The translations under genes were made by a program, and so were the position numbers. From Mesostigma viride (lineage: Eukaryota > Streptophyta > Mesostigmatophyceae > Mesostigmatales > Mesostigmataceae): a stretch of DNA of 64,000 nucleotides. The stretch covers positions 5,416,445 through 5,480,444 of the forward strand of contig RPFO01000156.1 in NCBI GenBank assembly GCA_009746045.1, given 5' to 3'. Shown here in pieces: positions 55,244-64,000 of the stretch. The stretch's first letter is position 1, and every line of letters starts with the position of its first letter. The notes beneath the pieces were generated by a model. That model ran no database searches and had not been told where the DNA came from. It worked only from the letters and a program-made list of their open reading frames with translations.

Positions 55244-56701
55244 ATGGACGACCCACGACCCCCTTCGCCCAACGGCTCCCCCGCTCCCCGGTTGGCGCCT
55301 CGGCGGTCCTCTCGGCTTGCGGCCCTTCTTGCGGAGGTGGGCGACCCGGCTGCGGGGGGCTCGGGCGCCCCGGTCTCCCCCTCCTTGGTCTGCGAGGTCT
55401 GCCGGAGCGGGCACCGCGGGCACCACATGTTAGTTTGTGATGCTTGCAATTCCGGGTGGCACTTGCAGTGTCTTACTCCCCGGCTCTACCGGGTCCCGCC
55501 GGGCTCCTGGACGTGCCCGCGCTGTCCCCCCCGGCGGGCCCCCGGGCTGCCCTCCCCGCTGGGTGCTCCGGCCCCCTGCCCCGTGTGCCCCCCTGCCGAG
55601 GCCCTCGGGGCGGGCCGTGGCCTGCCCGATGGGGCCGCCGTTGCTCGGGCCCTGGCGCCCTCGGCCCCGGGGCCCCACCCGTCGCCTGGCCCCGCCGACG
55701 GGGGCGCGGCGCTGTCGCCTGGGCTGAGCCCGGCCGACTCCCCGGCGGGCCTGGCGACCCCGGCGCCCGCCCCCGGCCCCTCGCTCCCCGACGCTCTGGC
55801 CTCCCTTCCCCCGGCCGCGGTTGGCCACCCAGCCGCCACCCCCGTCCTTGCCGCGTGGGACGGCGGCCCCCGGGCCCACGCGTTCACCTCGTGGCCGCCC
55901 TCGCACATTGTCGGCGTGGTGGGCCGCGCCACCTTTTCTTGGGCGTACTGCCCTTTGTTGCTGGACGCGGTCGGGCTCCAGGCCGCCTTCCCCTCGCTCC
56001 CTAGGCCCCCGGCCTTCCTGGCCCTAGTTGCGCAGGTGCGGGCGACATTTCTTTCCGCCGCCCCCCCGGTGACGGCCTCGACTCTTTGGGGGTATGTCTT
56101 GGAAGGATATCACGCCGGCTGCCGGCTGCCGTGGCATCTCCCGGCCGCCCGGCAGGAAGAGCTGCTTTCCCTGGACGAGCGGGTGGGTCAGGCGGTGGTC
56201 GAGTTCGTCACGGCGGTGGCTCGAGACGCACAGGTCTCGGTGCGGGCGGCCTACCTCGCGGGCGGCGCCGACCTGGGCCTCATGTCCCCGCGGCAGCTTC
56301 GCCTCTTCTTGGACGCCCAGGCCCCGCCTCCCGGCCCGGTTGCCAGTGGGGGCTTTCTCATCACCTCCCTCAGCCTGGCGCAGGCCGCCATGCTGCGTGT
56401 GGAGTTCGGGGCCCCCATCGCGGTTCAGGGCGGCCAGGCCATCTTGGTGGACTCGGCCGGGCGCGCCCAGCCCCTAACCGCGGGGACGCCTGTTTCTGCC
56501 TTCCTCCACGACATCCTGGAGTTGGCAGGCATCCCGCACGAATGGCACCCCGCGGCTGACCAACCGGTCGGCATCCTCTCGCGCGCCCAGATTGCCGCCT
56601 CCCGGGTTGCTGGGAGGCCGGCTGGGACCCGCCCCCCCTCATGTCCGGTCCCTTCTGGAGGGGGACGACCCCGAGTCGGGCTCCTGTGCCATCTGCCTTG
56701 A
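55244..56701 (+). CDS. LINE copy C, N-terminal part with PHD finger
   Basis: The first ATG in frame is 55,244 (MDDPRPPSPNGS). Residues ~45-95 form a C4-H-C3 PHD finger: CEVC, then CDAC, then WHLQC, then WTCPRC. PHD fingers usually read histone H3 tails. A Pro/Ala-rich linker (to ~residue 190) and a helical region (~200-440) follow. The frame should pass to the next segment at a C7 run (56,632-56,638); beyond it the frame ends at 56,701. The ORF belongs to the LINE because the same strand continues into RT with only frame breaks between. Confidence 0.8.
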   Translation: MDDPRPPSPNGSPAPRLAPRRSSRLAALLAEVGDPAAGGSGAPVSPSLVCEVCRSGHRGHHMLVCDACNSGWHLQCLTPRLYRVPPGSWTCPRCPPRRAPGLPSPLGAPAPCPVCPPAEALGAGRGLPDGAAVARALAPSAPGPHPSPGPADGGAALSPGLSPADSPAGLATPAPAPGPSLPDALASLPPAAVGHPAATPVLAAWDGGPRAHAFTSWPPSHIVGVVGRATFSWAYCPLLLDAVGLQAAFPSLPRPPAFLALVAQVRATFLSAAPPVTASTLWGYVLEGYHAGCRLPWHLPAARQEELLSLDERVGQAVVEFVTAVARDAQVSVRAAYLAGGADLGLMSPRQLRLFLDAQAPPPGPVASGGFLITSLSLAQAAMLRVEFGAPIAVQGGQAILVDSAGRAQPLTAGTPVSAFLHDILELAGIPHEWHPAADQPVGILSRAQIAASRVAGRPAGTRPPSCPVPSGGGRPRVGLLCHLP

Positions 56702-57518
56702 GCCCTTCCGGCCGGGGGATGGCTTGTGTCGCCTGCCCGCGTGCGGCCACACATTCCATCAAGCGTGCATCGCGCGCAGCTTGCTCCACTCCGTGCCGCG
56801 CTGCCCGTTGTGCCGGGCTGTTGTGCCGCCCCCTGGGACTGCGCTTCCTCTCGGCCCGCCCCCGGTCTCGCTGGGTCCCCTGCCGGGTCCCCACCGGGCC
56901 CCGGGGCCAGCTGCCTCCCCGACCCCTCGGCCTCCGCCCCCGGCCTCGTTGCCGGGGCCTGGGGTGGTCGCGGGCGCGCTGGCGAGTCCCCCTGGGAGGG
57001 GCGCCGGCGTTCTCGATCCCCCTCCGCTGGGGGTCTCCCCGGTGGGCACTGCCTCCTCCGTGGCCCCGGCGGGCCTGCCGGGCGCTGGTCGGGTCGTGGT
57101 GCGCGCGCCTGCCGGCCCGGCTGGGGAGACGCCGCAGGCCCCACGTCCTGCCTTTGCTGGCGCCGCTCCCCGCCACTCAGCGCCCGCCGACGGCCTTCAC
57201 CGGTGTGCCGTGCTGCTTCCCACGGGGTCCCCGTGTGCGGGTGTGTTCCACAACCGTAACCTCCTCTGCCAGCACCTTCGCGCTGTGCACCCCGATCTCG
57301 GCGCGGCGGATCTGCAGGCCATGAGCTGTTACCGGTGCCCGGAAGCTCACTGCCAGCGGGTGTACTCCATTCACGGGCGCGCTCAGCACGCGCGCGCCTG
57401 TGTTGCTCAACGGCCCCTCAACCGGCCAGCAGTCCCGGCCCCCTCCCCCCTCCCGCCTCGGCTCCCCCGGCTCCCAGCCCCCGCCGCCCGACTACTCGGC
57501 CAGTTGGCGTTGGCTTGA
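56592..57518 (+). CDS. LINE copy C, RING-H2 and C2H2-finger part
   Basis: From the C7 run on, this frame carries an ideal RING-H2 finger: CAIC, 13 residues, CGHTFH, QAC, 11 residues, CPLC (near 56,685-56,815). RING-H2 domains recruit ubiquitin-conjugating enzymes. After a Pro-rich linker come two C2H2-like fingers (CAVLLPTGSPCAGVF…HLRAVH and CYRCPEAHC…H), the kind used for target recognition in R2-type LINEs. The frame ends at TGA 57,518. Another frame reads SASWRWLDTVP across it and then WDACAINP…, the usual lead-in to RLE-LINE RTs, so an indel near 57,530 is likely. Confidence 0.75.
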   Translation: MPPPGLLGGRLGPAPPHVRSLLEGDDPESGSCAICLEPFRPGDGLCRLPACGHTFHQACIARSLLHSVPRCPLCRAVVPPPGTALPLGPPPVSLGPLPGPHRAPGPAASPTPRPPPPASLPGPGVVAGALASPPGRGAGVLDPPPLGVSPVGTASSVAPAGLPGAGRVVVRAPAGPAGETPQAPRPAFAGAAPRHSAPADGLHRCAVLLPTGSPCAGVFHNRNLLCQHLRAVHPDLGAADLQAMSCYRCPEAHCQRVYSIHGRAQHARACVAQRPLNRPAVPAPSPLPPRLPRLPAPAARLLGQLALA

Positions 57519-57626
57519 CACGGTCCCTGGGATGCATGCGCCATCAACCCGACGTCTACCCTGACCGACCTCCCCCACCGCGCGCGTAGCCTTTTCGCGC
57601 AATGTGCAATCGTTTCTCTCCGGCGC

Positions 57627-58307
57627 ATGCACGCCGCTCCGGACGACCCGCTGGGCTTTAAACTGCACATGGTGACCCCCCGCCTGCTCCTCACCCCTCT
57701 CGGGCGTGGTGTGCGCGGCCTCCAGGGTGCGGTTATTGCCCGTTGCCGACGCTTTCTGCAGGGGGACTGGGAGGGGCTGTTTGGCGTGCCGCCCCCGCGC
57801 ACGGCCCGGCTGTCGGGGGAGGTCAACTTCGAGCGGGTGGCCGCCGACGTCATCCGCCTCGTCCGCGAGGGGCAGCTCAGCCGGGCCATGACCCGCTTGG
57901 AAATGGCCAAGCTCGCCCCCGCCAATGCGGCTACCCTGGCGGCCTTGGAGGCTCTTCACCCTGCGGAGCCCGGATTCCAGCTGCCCGTGCCGGACCCCCT
58001 GCCGGCCCCCCTCCGGCTGGACCGCGACTGCTTCCTGGAGGTGATGCGTGAGGTCCCGCGGGCTTCCTCTACCGGGCCGTCGGGCTGGCGCTACGAGCAC
58101 TTGGAGGTCCTGGTGGGGCATGGGGGCGAGGACATTCTCTTTGACACCCTCATTGACCTGGCGGCTGGTCGCGTTCCTCCCGCTGCGCGCGAGTGGTTAG
58201 CGGGCGCTCGCCTCCTCGCTCTGCTCAAGGGTGTCTTGCCCCCCCCGAGGGCAAGGTGCGCCCGATCGCCTGCGGTGAGGTGCTCCGCAAGCTCGTGGGC
58301 AAAGTGA
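57627..58307 (+). CDS. LINE copy C, N-terminal RT segment
   Basis: This frame (first ATG 57,627, but open from 57,519) gives the RT fingers region: LDRDCFLEVMREVPRASSTG, PSGWRYEHLEVL, then DLAAGRVPPAAREWLAGARL. The conserved P-S-G-W block is RT motif 0/1. It should join the next frame at the C8 run 58,249-58,256 (…LLALLKGVLPP then EGKVRPIACGEV). The nested copy A has the same run length and the same break. Confidence 0.8.
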   Translation: MHAAPDDPLGFKLHMVTPRLLLTPLGRGVRGLQGAVIARCRRFLQGDWEGLFGVPPPRTARLSGEVNFERVAADVIRLVREGQLSRAMTRLEMAKLAPANAATLAALEALHPAEPGFQLPVPDPLPAPLRLDRDCFLEVMREVPRASSTGPSGWRYEHLEVLVGHGGEDILFDTLIDLAAGRVPPAAREWLAGARLLALLKGVLPPPRARCARSPAVRCSASSWAK

Positions 58308-60403
58308 TCTGCCGCCAAAAGGCGCCCGAGCTCCGTGCCTTTTTCTGCCCGCCCCTCGCAGCGGGTGAGACCTCGGTGGCGGCCCAGCTGGGGGTGACGA
58401 CTCCAGGCGGGGCGGATATCCTCATCCATTCGGTGCAGGCCTACCTCGAGGCCCACCCCACCCACGCTGTCGTCAAGGTCGACTGCCACAACGCGTTCAA
58501 CAGTCTGTCCCGCGCCAGCATGTTTGCGGCCGTCATGGAGTCCTTCGAGGACTTGTACGCTTGGACAGCCGTGTGCTACGGCCAGCCCGGCCAACTGGTT
58601 CACATCATGGAGGACGGCACTCGCGGCGGCCTGCTGTCGCGGTCGGGCACCCAGCAAGGGGACCCCCTGGGACCCCTGTACTTTGCCGCCCCCCTCCAGG
58701 GTTGCCTCCAAGCGGTCCATGCTGCCCACCCGGCGGTCGCTATTCAGGCCTACTTGGATGATATCTACCTTCTGGGCCCTGTGCCGGACACCACCGCGGC
58801 TCTGCTGGCACTGCAGACCGCGGTGGCCGACATCAACCTCCAGTTGACCCTTGCCAAGTGCGCGGTGTACTCGCCCCAAGGTGATTGCTCCGGCTTTCCG
58901 CCCCAGCTCTTGGGCCGGGACGAGCGCCTCCATGGGTTGGATGTCCTCGGCGTTCCGGTTGGCGACCCCGCGTTTGTCATCGATGCTCTGCGGGCCGCCC
59001 TCGAGGCACGCACTGAGGTACTGCCCTTGATTGCGCGCCTTCATGATTCGCAGACCAAGGGTCTGCTTCTGTGGTTTTGCGCTCACCCTCGCGTCGTTCA
59101 CTGGCTCCGGGGCGCTCTTCCGTCTCAGGTCCGGCTGGCCGCCGAGGGCCACGACGAACGCATCCAGTCGGCCTTGGCGCAGCTGGTCCCGGGCCCCGAC
59201 CTCCCGCCACATGCTATTCGCATTGCCTCCCTGCCTGCACGGATGGGTGGCTGCGGTCTGACTCGTGCCGCCCGGCTGGCCCCAGCAGCCTTTTTGGGCT
59301 CCGTCGCTCAGTCGTGGGCGGAAAGCTGCCGGCTCCTGCCCCTTTTGGCAACGGCAGCGCCTGACCTCCTGGACCCCAGCAGCCCTTTGCCCTTCGTCAC
59401 CGCCATCCAGGAGGCCTATGCTGAGATCCAGCAGGCCTGTTCTCCCGTCCGTGCCGCTCAGGCGGTACAGCGCCACCTCCCTCGCGGCACTCCCTCGGTC
59501 GCCTCCGTTCAATCTCCCGCCGCATTCCCTGCTCGCGTCATCGATAAACACCAGAAAACCTACGCGGGTATTCTGCACACGGCTGATTGGATTGCTCTTT
59601 TCGCGGACCTCAACGCCCAGGGACGTGCGTGGCTGTTCTCGCTTTCCTTGCGGAGTGTGGGCTCGGCGTACCTTCGTGCTCTTCCCATGGCCCCCCCATT
59701 CGCCTTGGCTCCCAGCCACTACTCGGTGGCGCTCCGGCACCAGCTATTTGCCCCGCAGCCTCTTGTTCCGGCCGGGCGGCCTTGTGGTAGCTGTGGGCAG
59801 CCGCTGGATCCCACGGGGACTCACTACCTTGCCTGCATGGGGGGCCAACAGAATCAGAATTGGTATTTGTATTTGCACACTGTCCTCCTGACGGTGGTGC
59901 TCGCCATGATTCGGTCGGTTTTCCCCCACGCGAACATCCGGTCCGAGGATGCGGATGGCGCTGCCTTCTATTCCCCCAACCACCGGCCTGACATCGTGGT
60001 GCTGGACTTTGAGGGGGGTGGCCGGCATCTGCTTATTGACGTTTCGGTGGCGCGGCCCTTGGCTCTTAGCCACGTGGCTGGGGCCTCCCTCACGGCAGGT
60101 TACACGGCGGACCGGGCGGAGCGGGCCAAGCTCCTGGCCTACGGCGACGTCGGGCACCATCGTGTGGTGCCCTTTGTCCTGGAGGAGTTTGGGGCCATGG
60201 GGCCCCTGACCTCCGCCTTCTTCAAGGAGTGTTGCCGGCTCCGGGAGGACCGGCTGGACCTGGAGGGCCAGCGGGCCCCATGGTCGGCGCGGACCTGGAC
60301 GTCATATTGGCGTCAGCGCTTGTCGGTGGCGCTGACTCGGGCCATGGCGGACATCATGCTCCGCCGTACGCGGGCTGATTTTGCGGTGCAGCAGGGCTAT
60401 TAG
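58257..60403 (+). CDS. LINE copy C, reverse transcriptase and restriction-like endonuclease
   Basis: Uninterrupted to TAG 60,403. RT motifs: KVRPIACGEVLRKLVGK, motif A VVKVDCHNAFNSL, motif B SRSGTQQGDPLGPLYF, motif C AYLDDIYLLG with the catalytic Asp pair, then the thumb (HPRVVHWLRGALP). The C-terminus has the zinc motif C-x2-C-x9-H-x3-C (CGSCGQ…HYLAC) and the endonuclease core RPDIVVLDF…HLLIDVSVARP, a PD-(D/E)xK fold that nicks the target for priming. A seven-C run near 59,691-59,697 keeps the frame open here, whereas copies A and B have six and shift. Confidence 0.92.
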
Positions 60404-60551
60404 GTTCCTCCCGTTAGGCGTTTCCATTGGTCTTATCGTAGTATAGAGCTTTGACATGGCTCTGTATATAGGTTTATAGCTGGGCGTTTGCTTTGGTTTG
60501 AGTGATTTCACTCTGCTGTAAGTAATTATATTTTTAATATATATATTTAAA

Positions 60552-61139
60552 ATGGCGCTGCCTTCTATTCCCCCAACCACCGGCCTGACATCGTGGTGCT
60601 GGACTTTGAGGGGGGTGGCCGGCATCTGCTTATTGACGTTTCGGTGGCGCGGCCCTTGGCTCTTAGCCACGTGGCTGGGGCCTCCCTCACGGCAGGTTAC
60701 ACGGCGGACCGGGCGGAGCGGGCCAAGCTCCTGGCCTACGGCGACGTCGGGCACCATCGTGTGGTGCCCTTTGTCCTGGAGGAGTTTGGGGCCATGGGGC
60801 CCCTGACCTCCGCCTTCTTCAAGGAGTGTTGCCGGCTCCGGGAGGACCGGCTGGACCTGGAGGGCCAGCGGGCCCCATGGTCGGCGCGGACCTGGACGTC
60901 ATATTGGCGTCAGCGCTTGTCGGTGGCGCTGACTCAGGCCATGGCTGACATCATGCTCCGCCGTACGCGGGCTGATTTTGCGGTGCAGCAGGGCTATTAG
61001 GTTCCTCCCGTTAGGCGTTTCCATTGGTCTTATCGTAGTATAGAGCTTTGACATGGCTCTGTATATAGGTTTATAGCTGGGCGTTTGCTTTGGTTTGAGT
61101 GATTTCACTCTGCTGTAAGTAATTATATTTTTAAATATA
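60552..61139 (+). mobile_element. LINE copy D, 588-bp 3' fragment in tandem with copy C
   Basis: Starts at ATGGCGCTGCC, equivalent to copy C 59,956, and runs through the endonuclease end, the stop at 61,000 and the 3' UTR. It begins within ten bases of copy C's 3' tail, in the same orientation. Only a few substitutions separate it from copy C. Confidence 0.93.
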
Positions 61140-61183
61140 TATCATGATGGCTTATTATCGTGTTCATCTTATCATGTAAGAGA

Positions 61184-62549
61184 CTAGTAAATTGACTTGT
61201 ATATGACGTCCCCCCACCAGTATACCGGTTTCCCCCCTGCGCTTTGCCGGAGCTGGAGGTAGGTCGGCCATAGCTCGCGTCGCCGTTGTTGCTGGGCCAG
61301 CCGGTCAGGTCGTCGTCCAGCGTGAAGTGAGTCCTCGAGAGCTTCTTGCGGTTTTTAAGAAACAACAGCTTGTCCGCCATGTACTTAAAGGTGAGGAGCA
61401 GGGGGGCCGGGCCAGCCTTACCCCGCGCGCGGGGAAGGCGGGCAGCCGACATCCGCAGCTCACCAGTTCGATGTGCATGGGGGCCGGCAAGAATGTCGCG
61501 CTTAAATGCCGTGAGGAGACTCGTCGAGGTCTCATCTGCCGGCTGGTCGAAGTGCTTGACGATGACATTGTGGCTACGCTGGGGGCGGTCGGCCTCCTCG
61601 CGGAGGTCGAGGGCTTGTTGCTTGAGCTGTGCCGCGATGGTGGAGGTGGTGGTGGTGGAGTGGTGCTTGAGCAGGTCCGCCCAGGTCGACCATGGGTGGG
61701 AGGAGCATCGCTGGCCGGGCCAGCAGATGCCGGCTGGGCAGCGATGTCCTTCACCGCCTGGGCGGTGATGCCTGCGGTGTTTTGCAAGCATTCGATGGCG
61801 ATGGCGTGGTCGTGGAGGCGCTGGTCGATGTCGTGGAGCTGGGTTTTGATGTCGGCGGTGGAGGTGGAGGCGGCAGTGCACTGAGGTGGAGGCGAGGAGG
61901 GTGGAGGTGGAGGTGACGGTGGACGGTGGTGGAAATGTGAGGGGGTTCAGCAGCCAACGTGCCTCCCATTGCGGCAACATCTGCGGCAAGGGGGCCGGTC
62001 ACGTGCTGCTGGATGGCCTCCGTAAGGATGGAGCGGAGTGTAGATGCGGAGATGGATGGAGCCCAGATCTCGCCGTCAAACTTCGTGAGGAGGGAGCAGA
62101 GAATCAGGTGCTGAAGGTCAGGCCGGTTGTAGTGGAGGCCCGTCAGCAGCAGATCTCGGCTTTGAAGCCTGCGGCCATCCGGGCTCGAGAAGACGGTTGA
62201 TGCTGTGAAGGTGGAGGCGCAGCTCAAGGAGCGAGGCGTAATCCCCGTAGAAATGCACCGGCTCCAGAGCAGTGCACGGGGCAATGTTGTACCAGTCGTA
62301 ATCGTCGACATTGAAGGTTTTGAGCTTGAAATGCGGTTCGCGGACCGCGGATGCCAGGCGACTGCGTTTGGTTTCGGGCGATGCCGATGGCGAGGCCGCG
62401 GGAGCAGCCGAGTGAACCACTAACATTTGGCTAGGGTCACTGCTGCCTGGGAGGCCGGGAGGTGGAACTGCAGCTAGGGCTGCAGGTGTATTTGCTTGGC
62501 TCATTGCAGCCTCCAAACTGCGATTCGTTGAGTTGCGTTTGCTGGCCAT
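61184..62549 (-). pseudogene. L1-type LINE ORF1, frameshifted
   Basis: ATG 62,549 (MASKRNSTNRSLEAAMSQ), stop 61,184. An N-terminal domain (KLKTFNVDDYDWYNIAPC…) changes frame near 62,190 and again near 61,960 and 61,790. Then a Pro-rich linker, a helix (AAQLKQQALDLREEADRPQR), an RRM-like stretch (VIVKHFDQ…PLLLTFKYMADKLLFL) and the C-terminal domain (HFTLDDDLT, then after a frame break LAQQQRRRELWPTYLQL, VYW). This is the coiled coil-RRM-CTD plan of L1 ORF1 proteins, which bind element RNA. No ORF2 is adjacent. Confidence 0.7.
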
Positions 62550-62823
62550 AATAGTGCGTAATGGCGTCGGGAAAATATATTAGCGTATGCGTCCTAGAAA
62601 GATGCCGTGGTGCTTTGCGTAATAGTGCATGCAGGCTGGTCACAATACTGCGTTACAGCTGTAATAACCAATGATAGTAGCAGATGCGCCTAGAAAAGAC
62701 GCATCGGTTGCAAGTGATCTGACTGCATTTGGGGCTCAGACGCAAAAGTTCTGAGCTCCGCCGTCAGCCATGTCCGCTCGTGGCTCGTGGCTCGCCATTA
62801 ACTATACACAGCAGTCTCAGGGA
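62550..62823. other. Upstream flank of the ORF1 gene
   Basis: No gene. It presumably includes the 5' UTR of the ORF1 element on the minus strand. Confidence 0.35.
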
Positions 62824-62982
62824 TATGTGCTACATATACTCCCAACGAAGTTATGTTCTTAATTAATTATTTAGCTGATGGATGGAGGTGAGCAAAGCCG
62901 CAAAACCTAACTAAGCTAAGCTCTTAGCGTTAATTAATTAATTAATTAGGAACATAACTCCGTTGGGAGTATATGTAGCACA
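62824..62982. repeat. Inverted pair of LINE 3' ends (tail to tail)
   Basis: 62,824-62,868 and 62,934-62,982 are inverted repeats (GTGCTACATATACTCCCAAC arm), each ending in TTAATTAATTA pointing to the centre. They are the 3' termini of two TTAA-tailed elements in opposite orientation; the right one belongs to the minus-strand element at 63-64 kb. Together they could fold as a ~45-bp hairpin. Confidence 0.75.
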
Positions 62983-63053
62983 TTAATTAATTAATTAATA
63001 AGCACGTGACTGCGTCACGTGGGTGCCAATACAGAGTAAAGGAACCTTCAACC
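62983..63053 (-). mobile_element. Very short (71-bp) TTAA-tailed insertion
   Basis: Flanked by the direct repeat TATATGTAGCACAT (62,969-62,982 and 63,054-63,067). Contents: a (TTAA)n tail followed by AAGCACGTGACTGCGTCACG and ~40 further bases. It is an extremely 5'-truncated retroposon. Confidence 0.65.
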
Positions 63054-63460
63054 CTATATGTAGCACATAGCCCTTGAGAAGGGGCATATGGCCTATGATA
63101 CATTCTAGGCTACTTCATGCAAGGGTGGGGATGTAAGCTACCCTTGCTCTAGGTGCACCAGGGCACCTGCACCCTCATGATCTATCACGCTATGCCCAGC
63201 TAAGGGGGAGCATGTCATGTACGTGGGGGAAGATCATTATGGCTATACAAGAGCTAGGGCATGGCATCTCAGCAGAGAGCAGCTCTCTGCATGGGCACTG
63301 CATAATAAAATAAAGCTAGGCATCATCTGGAGGGTGGCTCATCATAGGCACACATGTACATGACTAAAAATGCTAGGCCTCAGCTGGTATAGTGCCTGTA
63401 GTAGGCGGGCATGTACAAGGCCACTGTCTAACTATTCTACACTACTGCTGCTGTATTCCC
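63054..63460 (-). other. 3' UTR of the ORF1 LINE
   Basis: Non-coding sequence between the ORF1 stop and the TTAA tail of the minus-strand element, interrupted near its end by the 71-bp insertion. Confidence 0.5.
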
Positions 63461-64000
63461 CTAGGCTGGGGCTGCTGGAGTCGCTGGGACCGCGGTGGTC
63501 GAGGGGGTCGCGTGCCAGGGCTTGTGGCCGACGTAGATGGCCGCCCCCTTCCAGTACACCGGCTGGCCCGCCTTGGTCTGCCGGAGCTGGAGGTAGGTCG
63601 GCCATAGCTCCCGTCGCCGTTGTTGCTGCGCCAGGGTCAAGTCGTCGTCCACGGTGAAGTGAGTATTCTCGAGCCGCTTGCGGCGTCTGAGAAACGAAAT
63701 CTTGTCCGCTGGGCTCTCAAAGATGAGAAGAAGCGGAGGCGCGCCTGCCTTACCCCGCGCGCGGGGGAGGCGGTGGGCGGTCAGCTTAATCTCACCAAGA
63801 AGGCCCATGCGTGCAAGGATTTTGCTCTCAAACGCACGTGCAAGCTTCTCGGAATTCTCACCTTCTTCCATGTCGAAGTTCTTGAGTATGGCGCTGAGGC
63901 TGCGCTTGGCAAGCTCGGCCTCCTCGCGGAGGTCAAGCGTCTGCCGTTGAAGCTGGGCAGCGACGGCGGAGGTGGTGGAGGTGGTGTGTTGCTTAATTAA
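63461..64000 (-). CDS. L1-type LINE ORF1, partial (runs off the window)
   Basis: Open from the window edge to the stop at 63,461. A helix (AAQLQRQTLDLREEAELAKR) is followed by SLSAILKNFD, the RRM-like core (…PLLLIFESPADKISFL, RRRKRLENTHF) and the C-terminal domain TVDDDLTLAQQQRRRELW, ending VYWKGAAIYVG. This matches the helix-RRM-CTD plan of L1 ORF1 and is the best-preserved ORF1 here, with no frame break in 180 codons. Its 3' end is the TTAA tail near 62,932-62,950. The N-terminus and any ORF2 lie outside the window or are absent. Confidence 0.8.
   Translation of the reverse strand, partial: LIKQHTTSTTSAVAAQLQRQTLDLREEAELAKRSLSAILKNFDMEEGENSEKLARAFESKILARMGLLGEIKLTAHRLPRARGKAGAPPLLLIFESPADKISFLRRRKRLENTHFTVDDDLTLAQQQRRRELWPTYLQLRQTKAGQPVYWKGAAIYVGHKPWHATPSTTAVPATPAAPA

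Larger units (their letters stand above)
54584..60541 (+). mobile_element. GC-rich LINE copy C, near full length
   Basis: Begins with 3.2 tandem 170-bp monomers, then a CpG-rich leader. A single coding region is broken by three frame changes (PHD, then RING/C2H2, then RT and endonuclease), followed by a 3' UTR ending TAAGTAATTATATTTTTAAT. The restriction-like endonuclease at the C-terminus, not an N-terminal APE type, puts it with the early-branching RLE LINEs (R2/NeSL/CRE-like group). Copy B abuts its 5' end head to head. Confidence 0.9.

Noticed and set aside
52585-60541. Copies B and C as one 5'-inverted insertion (twin priming)
   Set aside because: Both copies have their own complete 3' ends and copy C has its own 5' monomers, so two insertions are needed.

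Overview
The window reads as a transposon-dense stretch of a large eukaryotic genome, most likely an alga or another protist, though I cannot place it more precisely. Reasons: GT-AG introns with clear acceptors, Ty1/copia and Ty3/gypsy pieces, hAT elements with 8-bp target duplications, two unrelated LINE groups, minisatellites, and no operon-like packing. I see no secure housekeeping gene. Many coding regions break at homopolymers (C7, C8, G7, T5), so some frameshifts may be assembly indels rather than mutations.

Layout. 0.7-5.4 kb: a decayed copia element, minus strand. 5.6-7.3 kb: an unknown ORF and a GWQ-repeat fragment. 7,429-34,997: the main object, a composite of 27.6 kb bounded by ~75-bp terminal inverted repeats and flanked on both sides by GCCA (4-bp target duplication). 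Its left part holds, on the minus strand, a small unknown gene and a large split DDE-type transposase-like gene. The transposase is broken by a 421-bp TTAA-tailed retroposon. A 5'-truncated LINE (copy A) is nested at 13.7-16.7 kb. The centre is a 3.9-kb G-rich minisatellite whose orientation flips at ~21,264. The right part carries three plus-strand, intron-containing genes of unknown function (X, Y, Z). A ~22-bp palindrome, core GGTCTCGCTGCAGCGAGACC, occurs more than 20 times, always inside this element and mostly in introns.

35.5-41.6 kb: a gypsy chromodomain-integrase tail and an associated ORF, split by an hAT-like element (copy 1, TSD CCTGACAT), then a gag-like fragment. 41,585-46,120: the second copy of the same hAT-like element, inverted (TSD GTGGTAGT), carrying a different nested hAT (TSD CCTGGCAA) and an element with 245-bp direct terminal repeats. 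46.9 kb: a short RNase H1 hybrid-binding-like ORF. 47.8-52.1 kb: nested, decayed copies of an L1-type ORF1-bearing family with TTAATTAA tails. 52.6-61.1 kb: a GC-rich LINE cluster (copies B, C, D). Copy C is nearly complete, with 170-bp 5' monomers, then PHD, RING-H2 and C2H2 fingers, reverse transcriptase and a restriction-like endonuclease. 61.2-64 kb: two more ORF1 genes of L1-type LINEs, the last running off the window.

Most of what can be read is elements inserted into elements. The target-site duplications let several insertion events be ordered. The strongest candidates for undescribed biology are the giant TIR element with its palindrome family and unknown genes, and the PHD/RING-bearing LINE.
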